From: Marinococcus halophilus
GTDB taxonomy: Bacteria > Bacillota > Bacilli > Bacillales > Marinococcaceae
DNA: 64,000 bases
Direction: 5' to 3'
Assembly: GCF_002265875.1 (NCBI RefSeq)
Contig: NZ_NPFA01000007.1
Span: 29,499 to 93,498, forward strand
In this document: positions 50,921-60,256 of the stretch, piece by piece
How the letters are laid out: each line of letters begins with the position of its first letter
Numbering within the stretch: the first letter of the stretch is position 1
Position numbers and translations under genes: made by a program
The notes under the pieces: model-generated
The model's database searches: none
Seen by the model: the letters and a program-made list of their open reading frames with translations, nothing else
Told to the model about the DNA's origin: nothing

Positions 50921-51112
50921 ATGAAAAGTACAAAGTCCGTTCTTTATTTGTATGGAATATTTTTATTTATTACATGGAATCTGGTGCTCTTATTGGACCA
51001 GAGCCACTACGACGCAACCTATAGGATAGAAGGTATTCTATTTATGAGCGCGGTCGTGGCAATGCTTTTTATATGTAATTTCTTTTATCACCGGAAGCGG
51101 ACGGAAGAATAG
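50921..51112 (+). CDS. Small two-helix membrane protein, 63 aa
   Basis: GATGGAGGGGTTGG precedes the ATG. The protein begins MKSTKSVLYLYGIFLFITWN, has a polar loop (QSHYDATYRIEG), a second helix and ends YHRKRTEE. It has its own terminator. The function is unknown. Confidence 0.6.
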   Translation: MKSTKSVLYLYGIFLFITWNLVLLLDQSHYDATYRIEGILFMSAVVAMLFICNFFYHRKRTEE

Positions 51113-51133
51113 CAGCGAAGCATGGCCAAGCGG

Positions 51134-51168
51134 TGGTCCCCCCGAAGGAGGCAGGGGGCCATTTTTTT
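51134..51168 (+). terminator. Intrinsic terminator
   Basis: TGG-TCCCCC pairs with GGGGG-CCA around a purine-rich loop, followed by seven T residues. Confidence 0.8.
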
Positions 51169-51272
51169 GATATATCAGGGAAACGGCCAGGGGAGGAGGT
51201 GTGCGAGAATAAATAAACTATTAAGTAAAACCGGGGTTGCTAAATACTTAGGAAAGCCTTATCATAAAAACC

Positions 51273-51307
51273 AATAATTAATTTGTTTACACTACAAATT
51301 AATTATT
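51273..51307 (+). promoter_or_regulatory. ROK repressor operator, site 1
   Basis: AATAATTAATTTGT at 51273-51286 and ACAAATTAATTATT at 51294-51307 form a perfect 14-bp inverted repeat with a 7-base spacer, 34 bases before the GH31 start. It shares AATTAATTTGTTTAC with site 2 before uxaC. The repressor at 56518 is the likely binder. Confidence 0.75.
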
Positions 51308-51340
51308 TGGGCAAGTGATTAATCCAAAGAGGGTGAACAT

Positions 51341-53695
51341 ATGTTGACGAAAAAAGACCAGTTTTATTTATCAGCTCAGAAGAATAACGTGCTGGTTTTT
51401 GAATCGGGTATGCAGGAAATGTACTTTTGTGTTTATGTACTCGAAGAAAAATTATTCCGCATCACGCTGACGAAGGAACGCCCGGAAATGGATATACATA
51501 CGTGGGCGGTAGCCCCCGGGGACACGGAAGTGCCGTTTGAAGGACTGAACCGGAATCATCTGACCGATCTTTTTTCGCTGCCGGCTTATGAAGCATCAGA
51601 AACGCCGGAGGATGTCATGGTGGAAACCGCATCGCTCAAGCTGAACATCAACATGGCCAAGCTCCACTGCAGCTGGTATGACAAAACAGGCGGCGCGGAC
51701 GTGTTAATTGCTGAAGACCGCAGCACCCAGGCCTACGCGTTCCAGATTGCAGAAAACGCGCCAACGGCCCACTATTTAAAGCGAAACGACACGGACCGTT
51801 TTTACGGCTTCGGGGAAAAAACGGGCAAGGTTAACAAACACGGCGACCGCTTCCGGATGCTCAATATTGATGCGATGGGCTATGACGCGGAAAAAACCGA
51901 TCCACTCTACAAGCATATTCCGTACTATATTACGTACTCCCCGGAAACCAATGCGGCTTACGGACTGTATTACGATGACTATAATGAATGCGCTTTCGAC
52001 ATGGGGCGGGAAAAGGACAACTACCACGGGAAATACCGGTACTTTCAAAGTAATTCGCCGTTTTTGGACTTTTATTTTATTCTTGGCCCGACGGTTGCCG
52101 AGGTTACCCGCCGGTTTTCGTGGATGACCGGGCGCCCGGCGCTGATGCCAAAATGGAGCATCGGCTACTCCGGGTCGACGATGACCTACACGGATGAAGA
52201 AAAATCGCAGGAGCGGCTGATGAACTTTGTGGCAGATACCGAAAAGTATGATATCCCGTGCGAGTCCTTTCATTTGTCCTCCGGGTATACCTCGATCAAC
52301 CATAAACGCTACGTCTTTAACTGGAACTACGATAAGTTCCCGGATCCGGTAAAGTTTACTGGGGATTTTCATGCAAGCGGTATTAAAATTATCGCCAACA
52401 TTAAGCCGAGCCTGCTGATAGATCACCCGAAGCATGAGGAGGTACTGGATAACGATCTTATTCTTCTGGATAAAAACGGCCGGCCGCTCCTGCAGCAGTT
52501 CTGGGATGACATGGGCGTGTACCTGGATTTCACCAACGAAGAGACAATTGACTGGTGGAAGAAAAACGTGAAAACGGAGCTGCTTGCAAACGGCATCGAC
52601 GCCACCTGGAATGACAACAATGAATTCGAAATCTGGGATCCGGAGGCGGACGTTCATTTGTTCGGCCGCGGCGGCAAATTCCAGGATTACCGGGCGATTT
52701 TTCCGATGCTGATGACCAAGAGTTCCCTGGAAGCACAGCTTGAATTCAATGAAGAAAAACGGCCGTATTTGATCAGCCGGGCAGGGAGCGCGGGACTCAG
52801 CAGGTACGCCCAGACGTGGACCGGGGACAACTACTCCAACTGGGAAACGCTCCAGTACAACATTAAAATGGCGATCGGCTTAAGCCTTTCCGGCATCTAC
52901 AATTTCGGGCATGACACGGGCGGCTTTTCCGGCAACGCACCGGAGCCGGAGCTGTTTCTGCGCTGGATTCAGAGCAACATCTACTACCCGCGGTTTACGA
53001 TTCATTCCTGGAACGACGATCAGACAGTCAACGAACCGTGGATGTACCCGGAAATTGTAGGTAAGGTATCGGAGACGATTCACTGGCACCAGCAGCTGTC
53101 CGGCTATATTTTCTCACTGCTGCACAAGTCGTCAGCTGACTACGAGCCCGTGATCAAGCCGACCTTCTTCGACTTTGGCGAGGACGCAGCGACGCACGCT
53201 GAAAACGACGAATTCATGCTCGGCGAAGAGCTGCTCGTCTGCACGATCGTGCGTCCGGGTGAGCGTGAGCGCACCGTGTACCTGCCTGAACATCCGCACG
53301 GCTGGTACGACATGTATACCGAACAGTGGTACGAGGGGGGACGTAAGGTGACAGTTCCTGCTCCGCTTGAGTATACGCCGGTCATGGTAAAGGGCGGCAG
53401 TCTGCTGCCGGTGGAAAACAAATCCGAAGGCCGGATCGACATGTACGCGTACCCGGGTCAAAACGGTGCACGGACATCGTTTACGTATTACGACGACAAC
53501 GACAGGCAGCACGATTCTGAAGTGCTTTCTATTACGTGTGCGATGACAGCCGATGAAAGCGGCATCTATATTGAAGTCCATCAGGAGGGTGCGTACGACA
53601 ACGGTCTTACATCGATGCAGCTCCAGTTGCCGAAGGATGAAAGCAGACAGGTCTTTATCAACGGAGAGGCAGGTGCGTGGTTTTCGTGGAAGTGA
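51341..53695 (+). CDS. Glycoside hydrolase family 31
   Basis: A 784-residue GH31 enzyme. The nucleophile is Asp425 in WNDNNE and the acid/base is Asp496 in WTGDN. RFYGFGEKTG, YGLYYDDYNE and IYNFGHDTGGF are family landmarks, and the C-terminal beta domains are complete. No signal peptide, so it acts in the cytosol on imported sugars. GH31 includes alpha-glucosidases, alpha-xylosidases and others. Here the TRAP transporter and glucuronate genes follow directly, which suggests a uronic acid-containing alpha-glycoside as substrate; that is inference. AAGAGGGTGAACAT precedes the ATG. Confidence 0.9.
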   Translation: MLTKKDQFYLSAQKNNVLVFESGMQEMYFCVYVLEEKLFRITLTKERPEMDIHTWAVAPGDTEVPFEGLNRNHLTDLFSLPAYEASETPEDVMVETASLKLNINMAKLHCSWYDKTGGADVLIAEDRSTQAYAFQIAENAPTAHYLKRNDTDRFYGFGEKTGKVNKHGDRFRMLNIDAMGYDAEKTDPLYKHIPYYITYSPETNAAYGLYYDDYNECAFDMGREKDNYHGKYRYFQSNSPFLDFYFILGPTVAEVTRRFSWMTGRPALMPKWSIGYSGSTMTYTDEEKSQERLMNFVADTEKYDIPCESFHLSSGYTSINHKRYVFNWNYDKFPDPVKFTGDFHASGIKIIANIKPSLLIDHPKHEEVLDNDLILLDKNGRPLLQQFWDDMGVYLDFTNEETIDWWKKNVKTELLANGIDATWNDNNEFEIWDPEADVHLFGRGGKFQDYRAIFPMLMTKSSLEAQLEFNEEKRPYLISRAGSAGLSRYAQTWTGDNYSNWETLQYNIKMAIGLSLSGIYNFGHDTGGFSGNAPEPELFLRWIQSNIYYPRFTIHSWNDDQTVNEPWMYPEIVGKVSETIHWHQQLSGYIFSLLHKSSADYEPVIKPTFFDFGEDAATHAENDEFMLGEELLVCTIVRPGERERTVYLPEHPHGWYDMYTEQWYEGGRKVTVPAPLEYTPVMVKGGSLLPVENKSEGRIDMYAYPGQNGARTSFTYYDDNDRQHDSEVLSITCAMTADESGIYIEVHQEGAYDNGLTSMQLQLPKDESRQVFINGEAGAWFSWK

Positions 53696-53729
53696 GTGTA
53701 CTGAAAGCTAATTAAAGGAGGGAACCACA

Positions 53730-54719
53730 GTGAAAAAATGGATCAGCCTTGTCACGATTATAGCTCTGATTGCTTTAACGGGCTGCCAGAGTGCAAGCGG
53801 CGAAGAAGAAAAGACCTTTACGCTCGCACACAACCAGCCGACGGATCACCCGGTGCACCAGTCGCTTGAACGATTTGCTGAGCTCGTGGAGGAAAAATCA
53901 GATGGAGCCATGTGCATTAAGATTTACCCGAACGGCGAGCTTGGAAGCGAGCGCGAAGTGATTGAAGGAACCCAGACCGGCGCCGTTGATTTCAGTAAGG
54001 TGAGCGGGAGTGCCCTGGAAAGCTTTGAGCCGGCCTATTCTGTTTTCAGCCTGCCGTATTTGTTTGAAAGCCAGGAAAGCTTTAAGCGTGTCATGAATAA
54101 CGAGGACGTGACGGACGACATCTATATGGAATCCGCAGATAAAGGATTCCGCGGCCTGACGTATTACGACGCTGGGGTCCGCAATGTTTACACGAAAAGC
54201 AGAATGATCGAAACAAGTGAAGACATGAGCGGCTTAAAAACGAGAGTACAGCCGAGCCAGACGAGCGTGCAGATGATCGAAGCGATGGGGGGCACACCGA
54301 CGCCGATGAGCTATGGTGAAGTGTATACTGCGCTGCAGTCGGGCGTTATCGACGCCGCCGAAAACAACGCCACGGCGCTTACGAACAGTAACCACGGGGA
54401 AGTGGCGAAAAACTATTTCTACACCGAGCATGCCATTGTTCCCGACATGCTGATCGCCAATGAAAATATCATGGAAAGCCTGTCCGACAGTGAACGGCAA
54501 ATCATCGAAGAAGCTGCCGAAGAATCGACCAGCTATCACGAGGATCTGTGGAACGAGACGGTGAACGAAGCCAAGGCGACAGCCAAAGAGGAAATGAACG
54601 TGGAATTTTATGAAGTGGACAAGCAGTCGTTTATTGATGCAGTGCAGCCGCTGCATGAAGAGTTCCAAAACGACCCGGACACCTCTGATATTTACAACAA
54701 AATAAAGGAGGCCGAGTAG
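53730..54719 (+). CDS. TRAP transporter substrate-binding lipoprotein (DctP)
   Basis: A 329-residue DctP-family binding protein with a lipoprotein signal (lipobox LTGC, Cys ~19). It shows FTLAHNQPTDHPVHQSLERF at the start, NGELGSEREVIEGTQTGAVD, RVQPSQTSVQMIEAMGGTPT with the Arg that binds the substrate carboxylate, and VYTALQSGVIDAAENN. It captures an acidic sugar outside the cell and delivers it to the DctQM pair encoded next. Context suggests glucuronate or a glucuronide. AAAGGAGGGAACCACA precedes the start. Confidence 0.92.
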   Translation: MKKWISLVTIIALIALTGCQSASGEEEKTFTLAHNQPTDHPVHQSLERFAELVEEKSDGAMCIKIYPNGELGSEREVIEGTQTGAVDFSKVSGSALESFEPAYSVFSLPYLFESQESFKRVMNNEDVTDDIYMESADKGFRGLTYYDAGVRNVYTKSRMIETSEDMSGLKTRVQPSQTSVQMIEAMGGTPTPMSYGEVYTALQSGVIDAAENNATALTNSNHGEVAKNYFYTEHAIVPDMLIANENIMESLSDSERQIIEEAAEESTSYHEDLWNETVNEAKATAKEEMNVEFYEVDKQSFIDAVQPLHEEFQNDPDTSDIYNKIKEAE

Positions 54720-54720
54720 G

Positions 54721-55215
54721 ATGCAAAAGGTCAAAATGATTCTCGACCGTGCGCTATTAATTGTTAATTCCGTATTAATTACCTGCATGGCCCTGCTTTC
54801 GATCTGGCAGGTGTTTACCCGGTACGTTCTGGATGCGCCGAGTACCACAAGTGAAGAAATTATCCGCTTTATGCTCATCTGGTTCACGCTGCTTACAGCC
54901 GCCTACGTCTTCGGACAGAAAAAGCATATCGCCATTGTGTTTCTGATTGAAAAGTTCCGGGAACGCTCGCAGCGCTTCATCGGGCTTGCCATTAACATTT
55001 TATGGGTGTTTTTAGGAATAGTACCAATGATTATCGGCGGCATCATTCTGCTGTCGTATACATACTCGGAAACGGCCCCGGCAACGGGCATGTCCATGCT
55101 GTTTGTCTACAGCGCTGTGCCGGCCTCAGGTGTATGTATCGTGCTGTATGCCGTAATTGATATGGTTCGGGGCAGCAGCCGGATCGGCACTGCCGGTGAG
55201 GGGGAAAAAGGATGA
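54721..55215 (+). CDS. TRAP transporter small permease (DctQ)
   Basis: A 164-residue protein with four helices, including the DctQ pattern WQVFTRYVLDAPSTTSEEII and FMLIWFTLLTAAYVFGQKKH. It starts one base after the binding-protein gene and its stop overlaps the start of dctM (ATGA). It forms the membrane complex with DctM. Confidence 0.9.
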   Translation: MQKVKMILDRALLIVNSVLITCMALLSIWQVFTRYVLDAPSTTSEEIIRFMLIWFTLLTAAYVFGQKKHIAIVFLIEKFRERSQRFIGLAINILWVFLGIVPMIIGGIILLSYTYSETAPATGMSMLFVYSAVPASGVCIVLYAVIDMVRGSSRIGTAGEGEKG

Positions 55216-56510
55216 CAGTTACAGCAGGAATTTTATTATTCGCATTGCTTGGCATACTGCTCGTGTTCGGGGTGCCGATTGCACTCGCCATACTGCTGAG
55301 TGCGATGGTTACCATTTCACTTGTGATTCCGTTTGATGTAAGCATCATTATTACCGCGCAGCGGCTTGCGACTGGCGTGGACAATTTCACGATTCTGGCG
55401 ATTCCGCTGTTTGTGCTTGCAGGTATTATTATGAACAACGGCGGTATTGCCTTCCGGCTTATTAACCTGGCAAAAATTATTGTCGGCAGACTGCCGGGTT
55501 CTCTTGCACATACAAACGTCGTCGGCAACATGCTGTTCGGCTCCATTTCGGGGTCGAGTGTTGCAGCGGCTGCTGCGATGGGCAAAATCATGACTCCGAT
55601 GGAAATGAGACAGAAATACTCTCTCAGCTACTCGGCCGCTACCAATATCGCGTCGGCGCCGGCAGGACTTCTAATTCCGCCAAGCTCCATGCTGATTGTG
55701 TATTCCCTTGTCAGCGGCGGCACCTCGATTGCAGCGCTGTTTATGGCGGGATACATTCCGGGGATTTTGTGGGGCCTTTCCGTGATGGCCGTTGCTTACG
55801 TGTATGCCAGAAAGCATAAATATCCGGTGTCCGAGAAGGTCAGCTGGAAGGATAAACTGTTTATCGTATTTGATGCGATTCCTAGTCTGCTTTTAATCAT
55901 TATCGTTATCGGCGGGATCGTCGCCGGCATTTTTACCGCTACGGAAGGCGCAGCGGTTGCCGTCATTTATGCGCTTTTGCTGTCACTGATCTACAGACAG
56001 CTGAAAAAAGAGGAATTTAAAAACATTTTCAAGGAAACCATCGAAATCACGGGCATGATTCTGCTTTTGATTACAGCATCCTCGCTGTTTTCCCTCGTGA
56101 TGAGCTATACCGAAATTCCGGCAGGTATCAGCAATGCGCTTCTTTCGATCAGCGCGAACACGATCGTGATTCTGCTGCTTATCAACCTGATCCTGCTTGT
56201 AATGGGGACCTTTATGGACATTACGCCGGCCGTGCTCATTTTCACGCCGATCTTTTTCCCGGTGGTGACCGAGCTTGGCATCGATCCTGTTCACTTTGGC
56301 ATTATTATTGCCTTCAACCTTTGTATCGGAAATATCACACCTCCGGTCGGAAGCGTGCTGTTTGTCGGTACAAGTGTAGCCAATGCAAGACTCGAAAGCG
56401 TGATCAAAACGCTGGTGCCGTATTTCATTGTTTTAATTGTCATGGTGCTTGCCATTACCTTTATTCCTCAGCTCAGCCTGTTCCTTCCACAGCTGTTTGA
56501 TCTGATGTAG
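55212..56510 (+). CDS. TRAP transporter large permease (DctM)
   Basis: A 432-residue protein with about 12 helices. Landmarks are PLFVLAGIIMNNGGIAFRLI, GMLFGSISGSSVAAAAAMGK, SAAPAGLLIPPSSMLIVYS-type motifs and IIIAFNLCIGNITPPVGSVL. It is the main Na+-driven translocation subunit, well suited to a salt-adapted organism. Its ATG overlaps dctQ. It ends eight bases from the convergent ROK gene. Confidence 0.93.
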   Translation: MTVTAGILLFALLGILLVFGVPIALAILLSAMVTISLVIPFDVSIIITAQRLATGVDNFTILAIPLFVLAGIIMNNGGIAFRLINLAKIIVGRLPGSLAHTNVVGNMLFGSISGSSVAAAAAMGKIMTPMEMRQKYSLSYSAATNIASAPAGLLIPPSSMLIVYSLVSGGTSIAALFMAGYIPGILWGLSVMAVAYVYARKHKYPVSEKVSWKDKLFIVFDAIPSLLLIIIVIGGIVAGIFTATEGAAVAVIYALLLSLIYRQLKKEEFKNIFKETIEITGMILLLITASSLFSLVMSYTEIPAGISNALLSISANTIVILLLINLILLVMGTFMDITPAVLIFTPIFFPVVTELGIDPVHFGIIIAFNLCIGNITPPVGSVLFVGTSVANARLESVIKTLVPYFIVLIVMVLAITFIPQLSLFLPQLFDLM

Positions 56511-56517
56511 CTGCGGA

Positions 56518-57690
56518 TTACTGCGAGGAGGGGAAGGAGGCGGAGTGGTCCACATGATGAACGCCGAGAAACTTTTTGAATGCAAGTGCCGCGGCTCCGA
56601 GGGCGCAGGCGTCTTCGTTCAGGCCCGAGATTTTCAGCTCATCGTAGTTGTTAAACTTGGACTGCAGCGACGCCTCGACCCGGTCCAAAAGCTCCGGCAT
56701 GGAGGCAAACAGCGGACTGTTAATGATGATGCGCTCTGGATTAAAAATGTTAATCACATTATTCACCCCAATCGACAGGTAGAAAATGTATTCGGCAATC
56801 TCCTGCTCAGCATCTGTCGTTTCAAGGTGTTTACTTACCTGCTCCTGAGTATGGAACTCGTCGCCGCTTTCGTGAAGCAGCTTAAAAAATGCTTTATTGG
56901 AGGCATAGAGCTCCCAGCAGCCGTGGTTGCCGCACGGACAGGGCTTGCCGTCCGGCTCAATGATCATATGGCCGATTTCACCGGCAAATCCCTGATAGCC
57001 GCGGTAAATGACCGAATCCTTCACCATGCCGAGCCCAATGCCCGAGTATAGAGTCAGGCAGAACAGGTCGGAGCCATGCTTTGCGTAAACGTGTTCGGCA
57101 TACACTGACAGGTTGGCGCTGTTATCCACATGCACGGGAGCATCAAACGCTTGTTCGAGACGGGTCTTTACATCCAGGTCGACCCATTGTTGTTTCGGGG
57201 TATACACGATCTGGCTGTCGTTGTTTACGATCCCATGAATACCGACCCCGATGCCGGCTAGAGGCGGGATGGAGGAGCCGTTCTGGAAGACGCCGATTTC
57301 TGTCTGCAGCTGTTGAATTAACTCGTCAAGCATGCTTTCAAAATGGTACGTATCCAGATGCAACTGCTTTTGATGAAGGCGGCGGCCCTTCAGGTCACAA
57401 AAAATAATATTTGTGCTGAGTTCATCAATATCAATGCCGACCGTAAAGCCGGCGTTTTCATTCATTTCAATAATAATTGGCTTCCTACCCGGAGTATCGA
57501 GCGCCTCGGTCCTCGTTTCAATTACGAGTCCCTGCTCAAGCAGGTCATTCACCTGCGTGGAAATGGTCGCTTTATTTAAGCCGGTAATTCTCGCCAGCTC
57601 GCTCCGGGAAAGGGAAGCGTTTTTCACAATTTCCTCGAGAATCACCCGACGGTTTAAGTTTCGTATATAGTTCCAGTCACCTTTATGCAA
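56518..57690 (-). CDS. ROK-family transcriptional repressor
   Basis: A 390-residue NagC/XylR-type protein: winged helix-turn-helix (RVILEEIVKNASLSRSELAR; GLNKATISTQVNDLLEQGLV), then a ROK sugar-kinase-like domain with GIGVGIHGIV and the zinc motif GEIGHMIIEPDGKPCPCGNH...GC. It binds a sugar or sugar acid and releases DNA. It is divergent from uxaC. The shared palindromes at 51273 and 57757 are its likely operators. AGGATCCTCC orientation suggests GGAGGATCC before ATG on the minus strand as ribosome binding region. Confidence 0.9.
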   Translation of the reverse strand: MHKGDWNYIRNLNRRVILEEIVKNASLSRSELARITGLNKATISTQVNDLLEQGLVIETRTEALDTPGRKPIIIEMNENAGFTVGIDIDELSTNIIFCDLKGRRLHQKQLHLDTYHFESMLDELIQQLQTEIGVFQNGSSIPPLAGIGVGIHGIVNNDSQIVYTPKQQWVDLDVKTRLEQAFDAPVHVDNSANLSVYAEHVYAKHGSDLFCLTLYSGIGLGMVKDSVIYRGYQGFAGEIGHMIIEPDGKPCPCGNHGCWELYASNKAFFKLLHESGDEFHTQEQVSKHLETTDAEQEIAEYIFYLSIGVNNVINIFNPERIIINSPLFASMPELLDRVEASLQSKFNNYDELKISGLNEDACALGAAALAFKKFLGVHHVDHSASFPSSQ

Positions 57691-57756
57691 GGAGGATCCC
57701 TCTTTCTACCTGTATTGCGTATGTTAGTAATATGAATGCTGCTGTGTTAAAAGTAT

Positions 57757-57792
57757 AAATTTAATAGTTTGCATAGTAAACAAATTAATTAG
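57757..57792. promoter_or_regulatory. ROK repressor operator, site 2
   Basis: AAATTTAATAGTTTGC and GTAAACAAATTAATT form an imperfect palindrome directly before the uxaC ribosome binding site and in the ROK/uxaC divergent region. Read on the minus strand it shares AATTAATTTGTTTAC with site 1. Confidence 0.7.
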
Positions 57793-57803
57793 GAGATGAC
57801 AAC

Positions 57804-59201
57804 ATGACTGCGTTTATTCACGAGGATTTTCTGCTTCAGTCGCAAGTAGCGCGCACGCTGTATCATGATTATGCGAAGCATCTGCCGCTCATCGACTATC
57901 ACAATCACCTGCCGCCAAGCGAAATTTTAAACGACAAAAACTTTGATAACCTGGCCCAGATCTGGCTGAGCGGCGATCACTACAAGTGGAGAGCCATGCG
58001 GGCAAACGGAATCGCAGAAGAATACATTACGGGAAACCAAAGCGACTACGAAAAGTTTCTGGCATGGGCGGAAACGGTGCCGAACACCATCGGGAATCCG
58101 CTCTATCACTGGACGCACCTGGAGCTGTCGTCGTACTTTGGCATCGATACGCTGTTAAACAGAGACACGGCAGAAGCCATCTGGAAGGAAACCCGGGAAA
58201 AGCTGCAGTCCCCGGAGTTTTCCACCCAGTCGCTGCTCAAGAAAGACAGCGTCGTGTTTCTGGGAACGACCGATGACCCGGCAGACGCGTTAACAACCCA
58301 CGAGCAGCTGGGGCAAAGCAATCTGCCGTTTGACGTGTCACCCTCCTACCGGCCGGACCAGGCGCTGCATCTGGAAAAGGACAGCTTCTCCGGCTGGGTC
58401 AGGCAGCTGGCAGAGCTGACAGGACGGAGCATTTCCTCCTATGGGGAGCTTTTAGCGGCATTGGATGAACGAATCGAGGCGTTTGATGCGCTCGGCACCC
58501 GCAGCTCCGATCATGGCATGACAGACATGGTGTATGAACCAGCCAGTGAAGCGGAAGCTGCGGCCGTTTTCCAAAAACGAATGAGCGGAGAAACGGTTAC
58601 GGCGGAGGAAGCAGCCAAATACAAAACGTATACACTGCTGCACCTGGCCGAAAGGTACGCAGCAAAGAACTGGGTGATGCAGCTGCACCTGCATCCGCTC
58701 CGCAACACAAATACCGCGATGTTTCAGAGGCTTGGCGGAGACTCGGGATTTGATGCGATCCACGACCAGCTGCCCGCCCGTCCGCTTGCTGCGTTTCTCG
58801 ATCAGCTTGAACAACATGGTGCGCTCCCAAAAACGGTGCTGTACAGCGTAAATCCCAACAACAACAATACGCTCGCGGCTATTGCCGGAAGCTTCCAAAG
58901 CAGCGAAATTCCCGGTAAGGTACAGGTAGGCACCGCCTGGTGGTTCAATGACCACATTGACGGAATGGAAAGCCAGATGAAATCTCTGGCCAGTATTGGC
59001 CTGATCAGCAATTTCATCGGGATGCTGACTGATTCGAGAAGCTTTTTATCATTTTCACGGCATGAATATTTCCGGCGCATCCTCTGCAACCTGATTGGCA
59101 CATGGGTGGAGGAAGGAAAAGCGCCAAACGACTTGAAGCTGTTAAGTACGTACGTCGAAAATATCTGCTATTACAACGCGAAAAAATATTTTTCAATTTA
59201 A
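57804..59201 (+). CDS. uxaC: Glucuronate (uronate) isomerase
   Basis: A 465-residue UxaC. LPLIDYHNHLPPSEI near residue 29 holds the metal HxH motif, GDHYKWRAMRANGI is the substrate loop, and LHLHPLRNTNTAMFQRLG and WWFNDHIDGM are typical later blocks. It converts D-glucuronate to D-fructuronate (or galacturonate to tagaturonate) in the cytosol, the first step of the pathway. It is first of a five-gene run. GGAGATGACAAC precedes the ATG. Confidence 0.95.
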   Translation: MTAFIHEDFLLQSQVARTLYHDYAKHLPLIDYHNHLPPSEILNDKNFDNLAQIWLSGDHYKWRAMRANGIAEEYITGNQSDYEKFLAWAETVPNTIGNPLYHWTHLELSSYFGIDTLLNRDTAEAIWKETREKLQSPEFSTQSLLKKDSVVFLGTTDDPADALTTHEQLGQSNLPFDVSPSYRPDQALHLEKDSFSGWVRQLAELTGRSISSYGELLAALDERIEAFDALGTRSSDHGMTDMVYEPASEAEAAAVFQKRMSGETVTAEEAAKYKTYTLLHLAERYAAKNWVMQLHLHPLRNTNTAMFQRLGGDSGFDAIHDQLPARPLAAFLDQLEQHGALPKTVLYSVNPNNNNTLAAIAGSFQSSEIPGKVQVGTAWWFNDHIDGMESQMKSLASIGLISNFIGMLTDSRSFLSFSRHEYFRRILCNLIGTWVEEGKAPNDLKLLSTYVENICYYNAKKYFSI

Positions 59202-59215
59202 AGGAGGACTAGTCG

Positions 59216-60253
59216 ATGGAGATGAGCTTTCGCTGGTACGGGACTGAAGACCCCGTCAAGCTTGAACAAATTAAACAGATTCCTGCGATGAAGGGAATTG
59301 TATCTGCTATCTATGAGCTGCCGCCGGGCGAAACGTGGCCGCGGGAGACGATCAGGAGCATGAAGGCTGAAATCGAGCAGCGAGGTCTTGTGTGGAACGT
59401 AGTGGAAAGCGTACCGGTACACGAAGACATTAAAATGGGCAAAGGAACGAGGGACAGCTGGATTGCAAAGTATCAGGAAACAATCCGCAACCTTTCCCGG
59501 GAGGGCATTAAAACCATCTGCTACAACTTCATGCCCGTGTTTGACTGGACCCGCTCCAAGCTCGATGCCCCGCTTCCGGACGGCTCGCATTCCCTTATGT
59601 ATGACGAGGATTTGATTCAGCAGATTGACCCGCTTGACGGAAGCCTGACGCTTCCCGGATGGGACCTGTCCTATCAGAAGGATGACCTGCGGGTTATCAT
59701 GGAGGAGTATAAAGAAATATCGAAAGAAGATCTGATGGAGAACCTGATTTACTTTCTGGAGCGGATTATTCCGGTTGCCGAGGAAGAGGACGTGCTGATG
59801 GCCATCCATCCCGACGATCCGCCATGGGACATTTTCGGCCTGCCGCGCATTATCACAAATGAAGCCAACGTTATGACGATGCTGAAGCGGGTCAACAGCA
59901 GGCACAACGGGATTACCTTCTGCACCGGCTCCTACGGGGCGGACCAGGATAATGATTTAATCGGCATGATCGAACATATGCAGGACCGCATTCACTTTGT
60001 GCACGCAAGAAACGTGCGATGGACAAGCGAAAAATCATTTCAGGAAACGTCGCATTCTGTGCACGAGGGCTCCCTCGATATGGTCGGCATTATCCAGAAG
60101 CTGATCGAGGTGGGCTACGAAGGCCCGATCCGCCCGGACCACGGTCGGATGATCTGGGGCGAAGAAGGCCGGCCGGGCTACGGCTTGTACGACCGCGCAC
60201 TCGGCGCGGTATATCTTAACGGCATTATCGATGCTGAGCGGGAAAGGAGGTAG
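59216..60253 (+). CDS. uxuA: Mannonate dehydratase
   Basis: A 345-residue UxuA: MSFRWYGTEDPVKLEQIKQI at the start, NFMPVFDWTRS, AIHPDDPPWDIFGLPRI and IRPDHGRMIWGEE with the metal-binding His/Asp. It dehydrates D-mannonate to 2-keto-3-deoxygluconate (KDG). AAAGGAGGACTAGTCG precedes the ATG. It shares the transcript with uxaC and the reductase. Confidence 0.95.
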   Translation: MEMSFRWYGTEDPVKLEQIKQIPAMKGIVSAIYELPPGETWPRETIRSMKAEIEQRGLVWNVVESVPVHEDIKMGKGTRDSWIAKYQETIRNLSREGIKTICYNFMPVFDWTRSKLDAPLPDGSHSLMYDEDLIQQIDPLDGSLTLPGWDLSYQKDDLRVIMEEYKEISKEDLMENLIYFLERIIPVAEEEDVLMAIHPDDPPWDIFGLPRIITNEANVMTMLKRVNSRHNGITFCTGSYGADQDNDLIGMIEHMQDRIHFVHARNVRWTSEKSFQETSHSVHEGSLDMVGIIQKLIEVGYEGPIRPDHGRMIWGEEGRPGYGLYDRALGAVYLNGIIDAERERR

Positions 60254-60256
60254 ACA

